A DNA stretch of 64,000 bases, from NCBI GenBank assembly GCA_009760855.2, contig WPIO01000019.1, forward strand, positions 2,554,501 to 2,618,500, in the 5' to 3' direction. The first letter of the stretch is position 1, and every line of letters starts with the position of its first letter. Positions 1 to 11,465 of this stretch are shown in pieces. The notes under the pieces are model-generated. The model worked only from the letters and a program-made list of their open reading frames with translations. It searched no databases and was not told the DNA's origin. The stretch is from Cristatella mucedo. Taxonomy: Eukaryota; Bryozoa; Phylactolaemata; Cristatellidae. The position numbers were made by a program, and so were the translations under genes.

Positions 1-837
1 TCAGTGCTAGATATAAATAGTGGTGCCTTACACTCAAAAAGCAGAGTTGTGCTACGTGTCATGATCTGCATCCGAGGGCTTATCTCGCCCCACAATTCTA
101 TACGGACAGATAAAGTTGACTCTTTTTTGTTATTAAGCGAATGTAATGACAAATAACTTGACTCTTCACTGGGCGTACGGAGCATGCCATGTAAGTGCGA
201 TGCGATTTTTATGTGTAATGCATCATAAATGACCGATAAGCCGGAAATCATTTTAATTGGGGAAGTTACTTCTCTAAATGGACTCAAAAAAAGACAATTT
301 CAGTCCATAAACAATCGAAGGTGTTCTCATTAAGAAATTCGACAGTGGCACCTTCCGTTGTGTTCGATCGTAGATTAGGTAAAATTGCTGTCCGAGGGCT
401 GAGTATTATGAAAGGCACATTGCTAAGCACGCTGTTTGACGATAATTCAAATACTAGTTGGTTCACAGACGGGGTTGATATGTCTCTAGTGTAATCCCAA
501 GTTGTGAAAGTTGACACATTTCAGGAACAAATGGAATAGAGTAACCTAAACAGTGCATTAGCCGGAAGCAAACAGGAAGTGGCTGGTTGACTTTCTCACT
601 ATGAGTTTTGGCACAAGTTTGGGCCGAGTTTGCTGTACCATAATCGGACACACAAGAAATACCACGTATGCAGTCTCATAAGCTCAATAAATAATGAGAA
701 AACTGTGGAATCGTCGTTAGATGCACATTGTTTTGTAGCACCCGTAAGGTCGAATCAGAGTTCTACTTTAAACATGAGGCAGATGCATCCATGAACCGCG
801 TTGTTGAGGAGGCGAAAAAGGTGGAGTCGAGTGGCAT
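1..837. other. No feature recognised
   Basis: AT-rich sequence with short open frames only. No match to the LINE, SINE or host genes seen elsewhere in the window. Confidence 0.6.
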
Positions 838-1086
838 CAATCATCAATCATCAATCATCAATCATCAATCATCAATCATCAATCATCAATCATCAATCAT
901 CAATCATCAATCATCAATCATCAATCATCAATCATCAATCATCAATCACCAATCATCAACCACCAATCATCAATCATCGATCACCAATCATCGATCATCA
1001 ACCACCGATCACCGATAATCAATCATCGAATATCGATCATCAATCATCAATCATCGATCATCAATCATTGATCATCAATCATCGAT
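838..1086. repeat. Heptamer minisatellite (atcaatc)n
   Basis: About 35 copies of a 7-base unit. They are near-perfect to about 945 and then mixed with variants (atcgatc, accaatc, accgatc) to 1,086. Because seven is not a multiple of three, each frame gives a 7-residue periodic peptide (SSIINHQ). The open frames across it are produced by the repeat and are not genes. Confidence 0.95.
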
Positions 1087-1729
1087 GGCTCGACGGTCTC
1101 GACGGAACTGGGAGCCCATGGCCGAACATCGCATCATGGGCTCGCTAGGGCTACTTCCATAAGAACTGGATGGGCTATAGATGTAGAAGTCTTGCCGAGC
1201 AATTTTTGCAGACGACGTATAAATAGTGCATGAGACAACGAATGAGATTTTCATGTGACAAGTGATGCCATGGAATTTAAAGTAAAGGGGCGCTTAGAAT
1301 ATTTCAGCAGTCTGTGGCGACTCGTGGTATACGGTGTGTCAGATATTTCGGAGATGGCGATTTTAAAGTTTTTTCGAGTGCAAGTCGAGCTGATGTTGTG
1401 AACCAACCAATTGGGAATTGCGAGTGTGGAGGTCACCGTAGCCAGTAGGATGGTTACAGCATTGAACAAAAAATCTTTGATGACGATACCCAGGGTTCTC
1501 TGGGAAGTGTGGCCTAATGGATAAGGTTACTGCTGTCGCATCAACCTGCCATAATTTCGAATGACGGACTAAGGAAGAAGAACGGAAGGAATAAGAAAAG
1601 CTTCTTGGACAACGTTGATGGAAACCTGTGATGTATGCTTTCAGTAAAACGAGGGGTTTCGCGGTCGGTTGGCAGTTATCTGGAGGTTAGGCATTGATGT
1701 AGGGGCAATGATAAGACAGTAAAAAATAT

Positions 1730-1895
1730 AAAAATATAATTAATCTGCATTTCGCCCTAAGAGAACATAATCTACGTACAGGCGCTTCACACAGGCCGCA
1801 TGGCTTGAGCCCACAGCCGCTGTCGTCAAAGACGAGCCCCTTGGCCGCGGGCCTTACGGGGCGAGCACCTTAAACCCTGTGCCAGAGCGGCTGAG
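1730..1895 (-). mobile_element. SINE-2, diverged
   Basis: tttcgccctaagagaacat, aggcgcttcacacaggc, ggcttgagcccac and gcgagcaccttaaac, in the family order. Confidence 0.8.
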
Positions 1896-1899
1896 TACA

Positions 1900-2700
1900 T
1901 ACACCAAAGTCCCAAGGAGAGATGAAACATTGCCAAAACCAAGGGTTATCCCGATTGAAAAAAAGAAGATGGGCGAAAAAGCTGACGAAGACACCCAAGG
2001 ACACGAAGCAAGGACGCAGTCCTGGTGCAGGACCTGCACCAGCTGCTTCGCAAGACCCAGCTGCTTGCAATCAGACCGAGTTGGTCACGAGCCTGTCTGC
2101 CAACGAGTCATGTCTCGGTCAAAGCAGAGTGTAACTGCCGTTTACGAGGCAAAGAACTTCTGGTTTATCTTCTAAGTCTTTCGGGAAGTTCTGACTGAGT
2201 TCTCCGAAAGCCCGGCAGCCGATCGGCCACAGTGGCTCTGCCGAGCCTCCACGGAAGGGCTACCGCCATCGAGCCGCTATTCTCTCGTGGCATTCTCGCG
2301 CGCCTCGAGCACCTTGAAAAACTACCCCCCCCCCCGAATTGGAGAGTGGGGCTGGGTGGAGAGTGGAGTGGTGGATGGAGAGAGTGGAGAGTGGGGATGG
2401 GTGGAGAGGCTTCACCTTTTTCTAAGGCGAAGCCCAAAAGGCTGAGAGGGCGCAACCCTCGGGCACCAATACGTGCACGTACTCGTGACGGTAGCGCAGG
2501 GGGGGGGGGCAGCAATATAGAGGCGGCCACACCTCAACATAACAAGCCCGCGTCCTCAGCGTAGATTGACCAATTTCCTAGCCACGGAGAGCCTCAAATA
2601 CAAAGCAACAGCAGTAGCAATCAATAAGTTCAAAGCCCAAAGCGCCACCGACGAATTTACTAGTCGACAGATTTAAATTTACCTTTGTTCTAGGGTGCAT
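1900..2700. other. GC-rich stretch without a supported gene
   Basis: 2,165-2,560 is CpG-rich and has a C run, a G run and purine repeats (gtggagagtgg). Open frames on both strands follow from the composition. No domain is visible, though an unseen promoter or 5' exon is possible. Confidence 0.5.
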
Positions 2701-2739
2701 AGCGGGTGTCCCTAATCCCTTAGCCGAAAAATCAAATAA

Positions 2740-3560
2740 AAGATAATTAATATCCACAAAAACTCGATCTCATTGTCAGGAAAATATTTTGAAAATCTCC
2801 TGTTTTGCCGTGAAACGCTGTAGAACATCAAGTTCATTTATACAGCACGCGTTGAGCCGTTGCCAGAATTAGTGAAGGTTAGGCTTACATTGCACTGAAT
2901 AGTAGAATCCGCGGAAAGCTATTCTCTGCTCCCGTATTCCGCCACGTTCGGCATAACTGCGTGCATTGACGTTACACCTACAAGTCGCTAGCCGCGATAC
3001 AAGGTGTCGGATATTCGTCGTGGAACTGCTGGGACTAGCGCCGTTACGAGGACTGTGTTTGCGGCCGGTTCTGTCTGGGCACTGGTGCCGCTCGGACAGT
3101 GCCGTTTGTAACAGCAGCGAATAGCGGCCTACAGAAGATTAACGCGGCGGCATTGCGAGCTTACGTTGCTAGAATTATTGATGGTTAGGCAGACATAACA
3201 TTGTACAGTAGTATCCATCAAAGTGTAACAGCAGAGGTGCTTTAAACACAAATGCTTAGTTTATGATATCGCAGAGTAAGACCAGTAAATAGCCAGCCAT
3301 ATTTTATTTAGGCGTTACCGTATATCTAGAGGTTACTTGCATTCATCAGAGGAATCTTGCCATGCGCGTTGACAATGTATCGAGAAAAGAGCGAACGCAT
3401 ATTTCACGACTTTTCAGTCTGCTAAGATTTACGAGACCGCTGCAGCATAGTACGGCATTCCTGTCGCGGGTCAAGGTCAGCCCTGGGAATCTCGTTTCAC
3501 ATGCGACCACTGCATGAGAACACTTACTTAATGGTAAGGTGAACAATTATTGCTGCTGGC
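2740..3560 (-). repeat. Non-coding part of the duplicated segment, copy 1
   Basis: This matches 57,990-58,520 in several blocks, in the same order and orientation. Examples are 'ccagaattagtga' at 2,863 and 58,118, 'cagagtaag' at 3,272 and 58,221, and 'aaggtgaacaatt' at 3,535 and 58,476. It probably represents 3' untranslated or downstream DNA of the duplicated gene-like segment. No protein frame is convincing here. Confidence 0.55.
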
Positions 3561-4239
3561 TCGAGTTTCCTCACACAATGTTAGGTAATTTGTGAAGTAT
3601 TTCTTTTATAAAAGTATGAGGTAACAGATCAAGAAAGCGTCACCAACTTTTTTCCAACCCATTCAGTCGGCAACTTTGGCTGTGCTCTTGCAACAATGTG
3701 GCCGGTCTTAGCGAGGATTATAAATCATCTGTATACAAATCCATATTAATATACATAAACATAATACAAATCATCCAAGAGAACAGCGCCTATTCATACT
3801 CAGCTCATCGTGGAGCCTCAGTCAAAGTCGTGCTGCGTCATAACGGGACCGAGCACCCGTCTCTCCATATCGCTCACAATGTGCACCCCAAAGAAAACTA
3901 CACCAGTGAGTGACAAAGTGCCAGTAAATATGACGAGTATGTTAGCTGTTAGATCATCGACTGACTTCACAATGTTGCCATTCCTGATGGGCCTCCGTGA
4001 AGGATTCGCGAAGGTTCCCTGTTGTCTTTATCTTCGAGTCAATAAAGAGCTATAGAAAATAAATAAGTAAATAAAAAGCTAAATATATAAATATAAATAA
4101 AGAAATAAAGAGTACTATCACAGAAGGGACGGGCCACAGCGGACCGAGTTTCCTACAGGGATCCTACTGGATCAAGTTAGAACATCGAGTAGGTGCCGCT
4201 GGCAGACCCCCCAGGAAGTGCTACTGCAACCTTTATATA

Positions 4240-4485
<246 letters not shown>

Positions 4486-4631
4486 GCCTTTATCAAACAA
4501 ATTGTTGTGGCTCTAAAAATAAGTTAGTAGCTTTCAGGTATCTCCAAGATGTCTGCCCACAGCTGTCTGAGGCAAAAGTCTAGACTTACACCTTCGTCAG
4601 ACCGCAGATAAAGATCGTCGAGAGTAAAATA

Positions 4632-4778
4632 ATATAATTCATTTATATAGCGCCCCAAGAGAACTTAATCTCTATTCAGGCGCTTCACATACGCCTCGGG
4701 GCTCGAGCCCACGACCTCAGCCAGACCTCGGGTCGGGGCGAGCACCTTAACCGCCAGACCAAACCAGGTCGGCAGTGA
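4632..4778 (-). mobile_element. SINE-2 (tRNA-derived, LINE-A tail)
   Basis: Best SINE-2 copy. In sense orientation: A box tggtctggcggttaaggtgc, B box gggctcgagcc, then the 3' part tgaagcgcctgaatagag...ggggcgctatataaatg, which matches the LINE-A end. It separates two coding-like blocks of duplicated segment copy 1. Confidence 0.9.
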
Positions 4779-5167
4779 CCAATTCGCTAAGAGGAACAGA
4801 AGCTGAAACAGAACTCCAAGAGTTACTTGGAGCAGTTTAGTTGCACTCTTTTCCTTGGTCGTCACAAATCTGAAAGTTATAAAAAAAGACGGTTCAGGCT
4901 GTCATAAATAACGAGGCCAAAATGATACGCAGAATGTCCCTCAAAGTCAACATCCGCGATGCTTCTTTTGACAACATCAAAGGACGCGTGAGAGATTACG
5001 CAGAATCCTTTCGCAAAGCGAATCCTTTCGCTAGGATGTATAATGTACTGTGAGCGTCGTCACCAGGGACAATATGCGAAACAAGTGACGTTGAAGTATA
5101 TTTAGGAGCTTCTTTGAGAAAGCGCTTAGCACTGTAGCTGCATGTCTAAAAAACATCTGCTCATTTA

Positions 5168-5320
5168 TATCCTAATCGTGTTACTCTTGTTTTCTTATCA
5201 AGCATGATACCGCTCACCATTCGATCGCGTTTCCTTTGCAGCAAATGTAAAGCGCCTAGAGAGAGATTGGGTTCTCGGAGGGCGCTTTATCAAGTGTATT
5301 ATTGTTATTATTTTTATTTA
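5168..5320 (+). mobile_element. LINE-A 3' end fragment
   Basis: Contains the family 3' UTR (ttatcaagcatgataccgctcac), the tail stem agcgcctagaga...gagggcgct and a TTA-rich end. It has no coding part and is strongly 5'-truncated. Confidence 0.85.
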
Positions 5321-5329
5321 TGAATCCTT

Positions 5330-6100
5330 TTGAGAGGTCATTTTAGTATGAGTACAGAGTAAAAGGCATGTCTTTTGATTTTATTGCTGTTCATTTTGTC
5401 TCACATATGAACCGTAGAACGTTAATATGTCAGCTATTCTCATCGGAAACGGGTTAATTTCCAATCAATCACTCCTGTCACGTGTCATGTGTCCTGGTCA
5501 CAAAAGAAAAGTTTGAAGATAATAGTGGCCATTTTTCTATGCTTCCGAGACTCAGGCAACTAGCAAATAACAATTATTACCCGGGGACAAACAATGCGTT
5601 ACAATTCGGTTGCAATTCGGGAACCGCCAACAGTAACTAGAGCAGCTGCCGTCTGACTGCTATAGTATTCCAATGTTTCAGCATTGCGAGTGGCTGTTAT
5701 CTTTACAGACGAGATGATCACACATGCAGAGGGGAAAATAAATAAACTCTTTCCTAGGGAGGTCAAAGAAAGGTGAAATAGGCGTGCCGGAACCTTGCTC
5801 CTTGAGCTCCACCTGAGGCTCCAGTCTCTCAAAACGGGATTACAAATTCGTTTTAGATGAGCCGGACAGCGTGCGTCTTCGGCGCGTGCAGCTTCAGGAC
5901 TTCAAGAAATGAAGCCACATCTATGGGTAGCCACGGCTGTAGGGCCACGGCTTCGGGGCGGCTCGAAACAAGCTTCGGATTCTTTTCTAGGTCGGGGCAA
6001 TCTGTTTTATTTATAATAGAACTCGTACAACACACACAGGCCTTCCAAAGGACGCGGCTGGATTAGAAGACGGCTTTTCTTATTTGTGATGCCGCCGTAC
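5330..6100. other. Unassigned, two minus-strand open stretches
   Basis: 5,599-5,832 and 5,853-6,035 are open on the minus strand (for example ITATRNAETLEYYSS; DVASFLEVLKLHAPK). They lie just upstream, in transcript order, of duplicated segment copy 1 and might be further exons of it. No splice sites or homology confirm this. Confidence 0.3.
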
Positions 6101-6109
6101 GACGCTCAT

Positions 6110-7062
6110 TGTGTGCTGGCTATGTATGCGTCGTCTTTCATAGCTGTTTAAAGTTACAAAGCTTCGTTACGAATACCGCTTCCACAGCTAGCCATTACGT
6201 TGGATCACTGGCCAAGATTAGGGTCTGTTTACCAGGGAGTGGCTGGCTAAAAATCCTACTAGCTCCCTGGTACCATCAAGGCAAGACCACTGTAATTCAG
6301 TTTTTACCTCTGCGGCTGATGGTGAATGCTACTACAAAGTCAGTCAACAAGTTCCACCGGTTTTTGCCCTTCGCTCAAGAAGCTCGCTCCTTCGCTCAAG
6401 AAGCCACGGTGGCTCCCTGTTGATCAAATTATATAGAGCAAACTATCCCTACTCTGACCTTTGACCCACGGCTTGGCTCCTGCATACCTGGCTTGGCCCT
6501 GGGGTTGAGGTGCTCGCCTTCGGCAACCGAATACAAGGCAAATGCATTTGATGATCGAGGTCACGGGCTGGAACCCTGCGGGATATGCGAAGCTCCCGTA
6601 TATAAATTAAATTCTCTTACGATCCTATACAAGTAATGACTATTTATTTTATTTTCTATTCATGCCTAGCTCAACTGGTGCACCAGTTTTAGCCTCCTCA
6701 TGCCCTCAGGTCCTCTATGGACAATAAATTAGCTGCTCCACACGTACGCCTAAAGACCCTTGCGACAGAAGCCTTTGCAAGACCATGTAACTCACTGCCA
6801 CAATTCTTACACAACGATATCCACTCTCCTGCTGCCGACTGTGGCGCATCGTCGTTGCAGTCGTCCTGAGCTGCTACTTCCATGCTACTCACCTCGACCG
6901 CCCTCCTGACTTAGCTATGCTTCTCACTTTATCTTTGTTGCGCGAGATGAAATCTGTTGGCCGCTTTGGCTTTGAGCACGCTATTGAAGGAACTCTCCTG
7001 CGTAACTCCCACACAGTCCATGTGGCTTTGAGGAGTTACAGACGGAGATACGTTACACGGGG
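6110..7062 (+). mobile_element. LINE-B copy, decayed, interrupted by SINE-2
   Basis: 6,110-6,480 matches the LINE-B block KxASTASHxxxSLxKIRxCLP and following. 6,660-7,062 matches the last coding part and 3' UTR (ctcaggtcctctatggacaa; gagttacagacggagatac). A SINE-2-like sequence occupies 6,487-6,625. Frames are broken. Confidence 0.82.
6487..6625 (+). mobile_element. SINE-2 inside LINE-B
   Basis: tggccctggggttgaggtgc (A box), gggctggaaccct (B box) and gatatgcgaagc...ttctcttacg (tail). Diverged. Splits the LINE-B copy at 6.1-7.06 kb. Confidence 0.75.
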
Positions 7063-7064
7063 AA

Positions 7065-8100
7065 AAATAGCTTGAACGAATAGAAAAAAAACCTTGGCAG
7101 CAAAGCTTTCAGATAGGACACCCATTTCGTTGTAGACAGTTTTCAAATGAGGACACCCGTTTCTTTTTATGGCAAGGCTTAGAAATAGCTCCAGGGGACG
7201 TTTTCGGCGCAAAGCTTTAGACTCTCCGAAAAAAAAGTTAGGAATGCCATGGCCTTTTGGTGAGGAGCTGGAGCGCCTTTGGCGTGCGAGTTTGGTCTCG
7301 TTGGTCCTGTTGGCCAGCATGACCGCGGGAAAGAAGTTATGGGGAGGGGTTTTGAGTAGCAGCGAAGTGAGAGCTCCACCTCCGAGTAGGTCGCTTGACA
7401 GAGGTTTGAGCAATGCCAAAGTCCCTCGCCGTCAGCGGGATAATAAATACTCAATCTTTAAATGAGTTTCATTGCAGGGTAAAGAGGTATGAGGACCCAC
7501 CGACGCTAACAGTAGCAAGTCGCACGGGTAGCTTCTTAGCTCAAGTTGGGATTGTCCCTATTGCTCAAGCTTGACACCGCAGCAGTGCAATACGAATCCC
7601 GTCCAAGGCCTCCCATTGGTGACTGATAGCTTGCATAAAGGTTTATTCAGAATTGTAGGCACTGCAAGTAAAGAATTGCTATTTTCTGACCAAGACACTG
7701 TTAAAATAAGGAAATCGCGTACAAAGTACTTTGGGCGCACAACAGCTGGGTGGTTTCAAACTTATTGGACATGGCTGAACGACAGGGAATCTCCACTGTC
7801 GGCTTCTGTCAGTATTACCTCGGCCTAGAGGCCCAATCAGTTTTCTTATTTTCAGTTCATCCTTTGCGATTAGCAATGAAACCAAGCACCTGCTCTCGAG
7901 TAAGCGCCGCCTCACAGTTCGTAGATCGGGAGATTTATTGAGAACAAGGGCATCCAATAGACTTGCAAATAAGCAGCATGGCACAACGGAACTAATGTTT
8001 TCCTAGTCTTATGCAGCCACGCTGTTCTGCTCTGACGTAGTAGCGGTCCTCGAGAAGTTTTGATTTCGAGATCCCTTTTGTCGTAATTAGTAGACTGAGC
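7065..8100. other. Intergenic DNA after the tetraspanin stop
   Basis: Downstream of the tetraspanin in transcript order, so its 3' UTR should lie here. No clear AATAAA on the minus strand close to the stop was identified and no other gene was recognised. Confidence 0.5.
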
Positions 8101-8103
8101 CAA

Positions 8104-8436
8104 TCAGTATCGAACCGTCAAAGGCAACGTCCCGTCAGGAGTACAGGGCTTGTATAAGGTATGCCATTCATCCATGTATTGAGTAAAGAAGTGAATAACC
8201 AGTGTGCCGATTATCTGAAAAAAGTGCTTTAGGAAAGTGGCAGGTCCAGTGGCAGCTGCCGAATATACTGCGCCGACGCAAGCAGACAGCAGTGCAACAA
8301 GTACCTGAGGCAAAGACATACAAAGGGTTATAATACCAATCAGATCAAGATTATTTTTCACCCAGAAAACAAATAGAAATTCACAACTTCTTTTATGAAC
8401 CTGTGGAGCTTCCGTCGAGGTAGCAACTGACGAAAT
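8104..8436 (-). CDS. Tetraspanin gene, exon 6 (LEL end, TM4, C-terminal tail and stop)
   Basis: Acceptor tttttatcgcag| is followed by 110 codons and TGA, in phase 0 with exon 5. It encodes ISSVATSTEAPQVHKRSCEF, which supplies the last LEL cysteine, then FVFWVKNNLDLIG and TM4 (IITLCMSLPQVLVALLSACV), then a cytoplasmic tail. The W-V-x-N-N-L-x-x-I-G entry to TM4 is typical of the family. The tail of about 50 residues is long for a tetraspanin. A possible donor (CCTCAG|gtactt) inside TM4 could instead splice to another exon. Read-through is preferred because the hydrophobic TM4 continues smoothly across it. Exons 1-6 together give about 297 residues, a normal tetraspanin size. Confidence 0.85.
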   Translation of the reverse strand: MSSVATSTEAPQVHKRSCEFLFVFWVKNNLDLIGIITLCMSLPQVLVALLSACVGAVYSAAATGPATFLKHFFQIIGTLVIHFFTQYMDEWHTLYKPCTPDGTLPLTVRY

Positions 8437-8894
8437 CTGCGATAAAAAAAGCAACAAACAGTTGTCTGCATCAGCGAAGCAAGGGTGCACGCTCACGTGA
8501 GACTTCGGGAAGCTGTTCGCAAATATTGCAGGTAGCATTTAGCGCTCGCGGAGACGAGCTGCAGGAATGCAGTGGATCTGGACAACCAAGCTCGTCAGAA
8601 AATCTGTCCAGGCAACCCAATTCAAAGAAGCCAGTCATCCCAAACAGATGCCTCAGGCGAGCCTCGGCATAACTACTCATACAAGAAGTAAATGCCACCA
8701 TTTACGAGTACACACTGCTGATGAATAATAAAAATAAAACTACTAAGCATACATGATAGGTCATTGTATAGCACTATAAAAGTGCATAACACTTTTCTAG
8801 GTACTTTGCTTATGCTGAAACAGATGTACGCCAGTTGGATAGTCATAACACACACAATTTCAGCAAGCATACGATAATAATACAAATTCAAATG

Positions 8895-9560
8895 AAAGGC
8901 GCTACTGCTTTGAGATATAAGTGGGTTTTTAGCTTCATTTCAAATGTCGTCAAGTCATCCAATTTCTTGACGTCAGCCAATAACGAGTTCCAGCCATTAG
9001 GAGCATACGAGCTGGAGGCAGGTCGCCAAAGGATTTGAGGTTGAGTGCAGAGGCACAGCTAAACGACAAGCAAGGAGAACAGGTGGTAGAATTTGAAGGC
9101 TGATGAGGAATTGCTCCCGATAGGCGATCGGAGTATGAGAACTAGAAATGAATGCCAAAAAAGTGGAAACGTTGCTTTGAATGGGAAGCCAGAGCAGGTC
9201 GGTGGTAAGTGGTGTAATTTGGCAATTGCGACGCACACCACAGACGAGCCTAGCTGCAGAGTTGGCACAAACTGTTAACGGCTCATTAGGCAGGCAAAGA
9301 GACCTGAAAGTAGTGAGCTAACGAAGTATGGATAGGATGTCACAGATTCATGGAATAGCTTGGCTGTGCTATTTTTATCTATACAAGTCTGACTTTTTGC
9401 CATGCTACGTAGCTGAACGTTGGCATATACTGCTGAGTTGATGAGTTTATCTCGTGAAAGATCACTTTTGCACTGGATACCCAGATAGCATGCATATGTA
9501 CTCGCCAACCATATTTTGAGGGTCAGGCTTTCCAATTTCTGAGTGACAATAGGTTTGCTG
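8895..9560 (-). mobile_element. LINE-A copy, 3' part (interrupted by LINE-B)
   Basis: Read on the minus strand this gives LESLTLKIWLAST, then TRDKLINS-type and FHESVTSYPYF-like remnants of the family's SLDDHISST and VHAFVTSRLDFCNS blocks, with several stops. It is a decayed copy. The other half lies at 10,886-11,368, on the far side of the LINE-B insertion. Confidence 0.85.
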
Positions 9561-10880
9561 CCCTAGCTCTGCTAGATCTGTCTGCTGCCTTCGACACCAT
9601 TGATCACGAAGTTCTGCTTGAACGATTGAGAACAACGATCGGTCTGGCAGACGAAGCACTGGCGTGGTTTAAAGCATACTTGTCTGATCGTGTTCAATCC
9701 GTGTCGTGTGGGGGTCAGGTCTCAGACATGAGAAGGGTCACCTGTGGAGTCCCTCAAGGGTCTGTACTTGGTCCCTTGCTGTTCTCCATTTATACGCAAC
9801 CTCTGGGAAAAGTGATTAAGGCCCATGGAATAGGATATCACTTCTATGCTGACGATACTCAGTTGTATTTGTCATTTCAACCATCGGAATCTGCTGCAGC
9901 AACTGAGAAACTGAATGCTTGCCTTGCCGATATTCGATCCTGGATGTCGGAAAACTTCCTGACATTAAATGACGATAAAACCGAACTGCTTCTCATAGGA
10001 CACCCTAAGCGTGTGGCTGGATTAAAAGGCTTTGCTGTTCTAATAGGTGATGCTATTGTGCGACCTTCACCACATGCTCGTAATCTAGGTGTCGTGTTCG
10101 ACAGCAGCCTCAATTTCAAAAGCTTCATTCAGAAGACTGCCTCTACAGCTAGCCATCACATCCGATCCCTATCCAAGATTAGAAGTTGTCTCCCACAGTG
10201 GCTTGTAAAAATTTTAACTAGCTCTCTAGTTCTGTCTCGGCTTGATTATTGTAATTCCCTTTTGGCTGGGCTACCAAAGAAAGCTATTATGCCACTACAG
10301 CGAACTATGAATATGGCTGCAAGGCTGGTCTTCAAGTCCCAGCGGTTTGAGCACGTGTCACCTCTACTGAAAGAGCTAGGATGGTTGCCGGTTGAGCAAA
10401 GGATACAGAGCAAAGTTCTTATGATGACCCACAAGGCCCGCCTCGGCTTGGCTCCTTCGTACCTAGCTGAACTGCTGCATCAGTTTCAGCCTGTTCGCGC
10501 CCTCAGGTCCTGTGTGGACAATAAATTAGCTGTCCCATTCCTCTGCTTAAAGACAGTTGGCGACAGAAGCTTTAGCTCTGCAAGTCCTAGACTGTGGAAC
10601 TCGCTTCCACAATTCTTACGCAACGACATCTACTCTCCAACTGCCGACTATGGCATATCTTTTTCACTGGTCCTGAACTGCTACTTCTATGCTACTCACT
10701 ACCTCAACTGCTCTCCTGACTCAGCTATGCTTCCCACTTTCTCTTTGTTGCGTGAGACGAAGTCTGTTGGCTACCGAATGCGTACCGAAAGCCGCTTAGA
10801 CTGTGAGTGCGCTATGCAAAGCTCTCCTACGTAACACCCACGTGGTCTTTATGACTTTGTGGAGTTACTGAAGGAGATAC
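9560..10880 (+). mobile_element. LINE-B copy, 5'-truncated, with reverse transcriptase
   Basis: CR1/L2-like non-LTR retrotransposon. The open frame runs from about 9,560 to a TAA at 10,834 without interruption. It begins within RT as ALLDLSAAFDTIDHEVLL, then AWFKAYLSDR, CGVPQGSVLGPLLFSIY and the catalytic YADDTQLYL, followed by thumb-region motifs (FLTLNDDKTELLLIG; LSRLDYCNSLLAGL; AARLVFKS; GWLPVEQRI; SPRLWNSLP). No internal ATG is needed, since the element lacks its 5' half. The 3' UTR ends near ggagatacattt. It interrupts a minus-strand LINE-A copy. The 3' half looks coding-competent but cannot move alone. Confidence 0.93.
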
Positions 10881-10885
10881 ATTTG

Positions 10886-11368
10886 CCCTTAATTATTAAA
10901 TTAGCCGTATCGTCATTAAATTTGAGAACGTTTTTTACCTTATAATGTAATTGTCAGTTATACACGAATCAAATAAATTAACAGTTACACCTGCTGGAAA
11001 GTAGGGTGGTACACAAGCACAAGTGCAGCTGCATGTCATCTGCATAACAAAGAAAGCCTATATTGTAATAAGCGATCGAATTGGCAAGAAGGAGTATAGA
11101 CTATGAAAAAAGTAGACCACGCATAGATCCTTGAAGCAACCCATACTTAAACGCTCCCGGATGACGTTTCTCTATTGACTTGTATGGTCTAAAATTTCCA
11201 GTTTCTGAAATGAGCAGGACCTAAACCGTTGTAGTGCAGCTCCAGTGTTGCCAAGGCAAGATGATAGGCACCAAGAAGGTCTCGATGATCAATGATATCA
11301 AATGCTGCCGAGAGATCCAGCAGGACTATCAGAGACCCAACGCAAGTCAGTATTCCTGAGCAGGTCGT
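10886..11368 (-). mobile_element. LINE-A copy, 5' part (continuation after LINE-B)
   Basis: Sequence such as cgtcattaaatttgag, ggacctaaaccgttg, gccaaggcaagatg and gccgagagatccagcagg matches the minus-strand LINE-A at 19,280-19,740 and 56,270-56,660. It contains the decayed RT block (SAAFDxIDH, read in reverse). It abuts a SINE-2 fragment at 11,368. Confidence 0.85.
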
Positions 11369-11465
11369 TTGGCCCTGGGTCTTATCCTAGGGGTAAGGTG
11401 CTGGCACTTCACGGCCGAGGTCGCGGGTGCTAGCCCTGCAGTAGGCAGTTCCGTAATGCCCACTG
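11368..11465 (+). mobile_element. SINE-2 head fragment
   Basis: tttggccctgggtcttatcc, taaggtgctggc and cgggtgctagccctgc resemble the SINE-2 A and B boxes. The LINE-A-like tail is missing. Confidence 0.6.

Noticed and set aside
728-1148. Ser/Ile/Asn/His-rich repeat proteins on the plus strand
   Set aside because: Produced by the 7-base minisatellite; the same peptide appears in more than one frame.
1496-1570. tRNA-like string (tggcctaatggataagg) as a tRNA gene
   Set aside because: The A-box-like part is present, but there is no acceptor stem or convincing B box (only atttcgaatgacg). At most it is a decayed SINE head.
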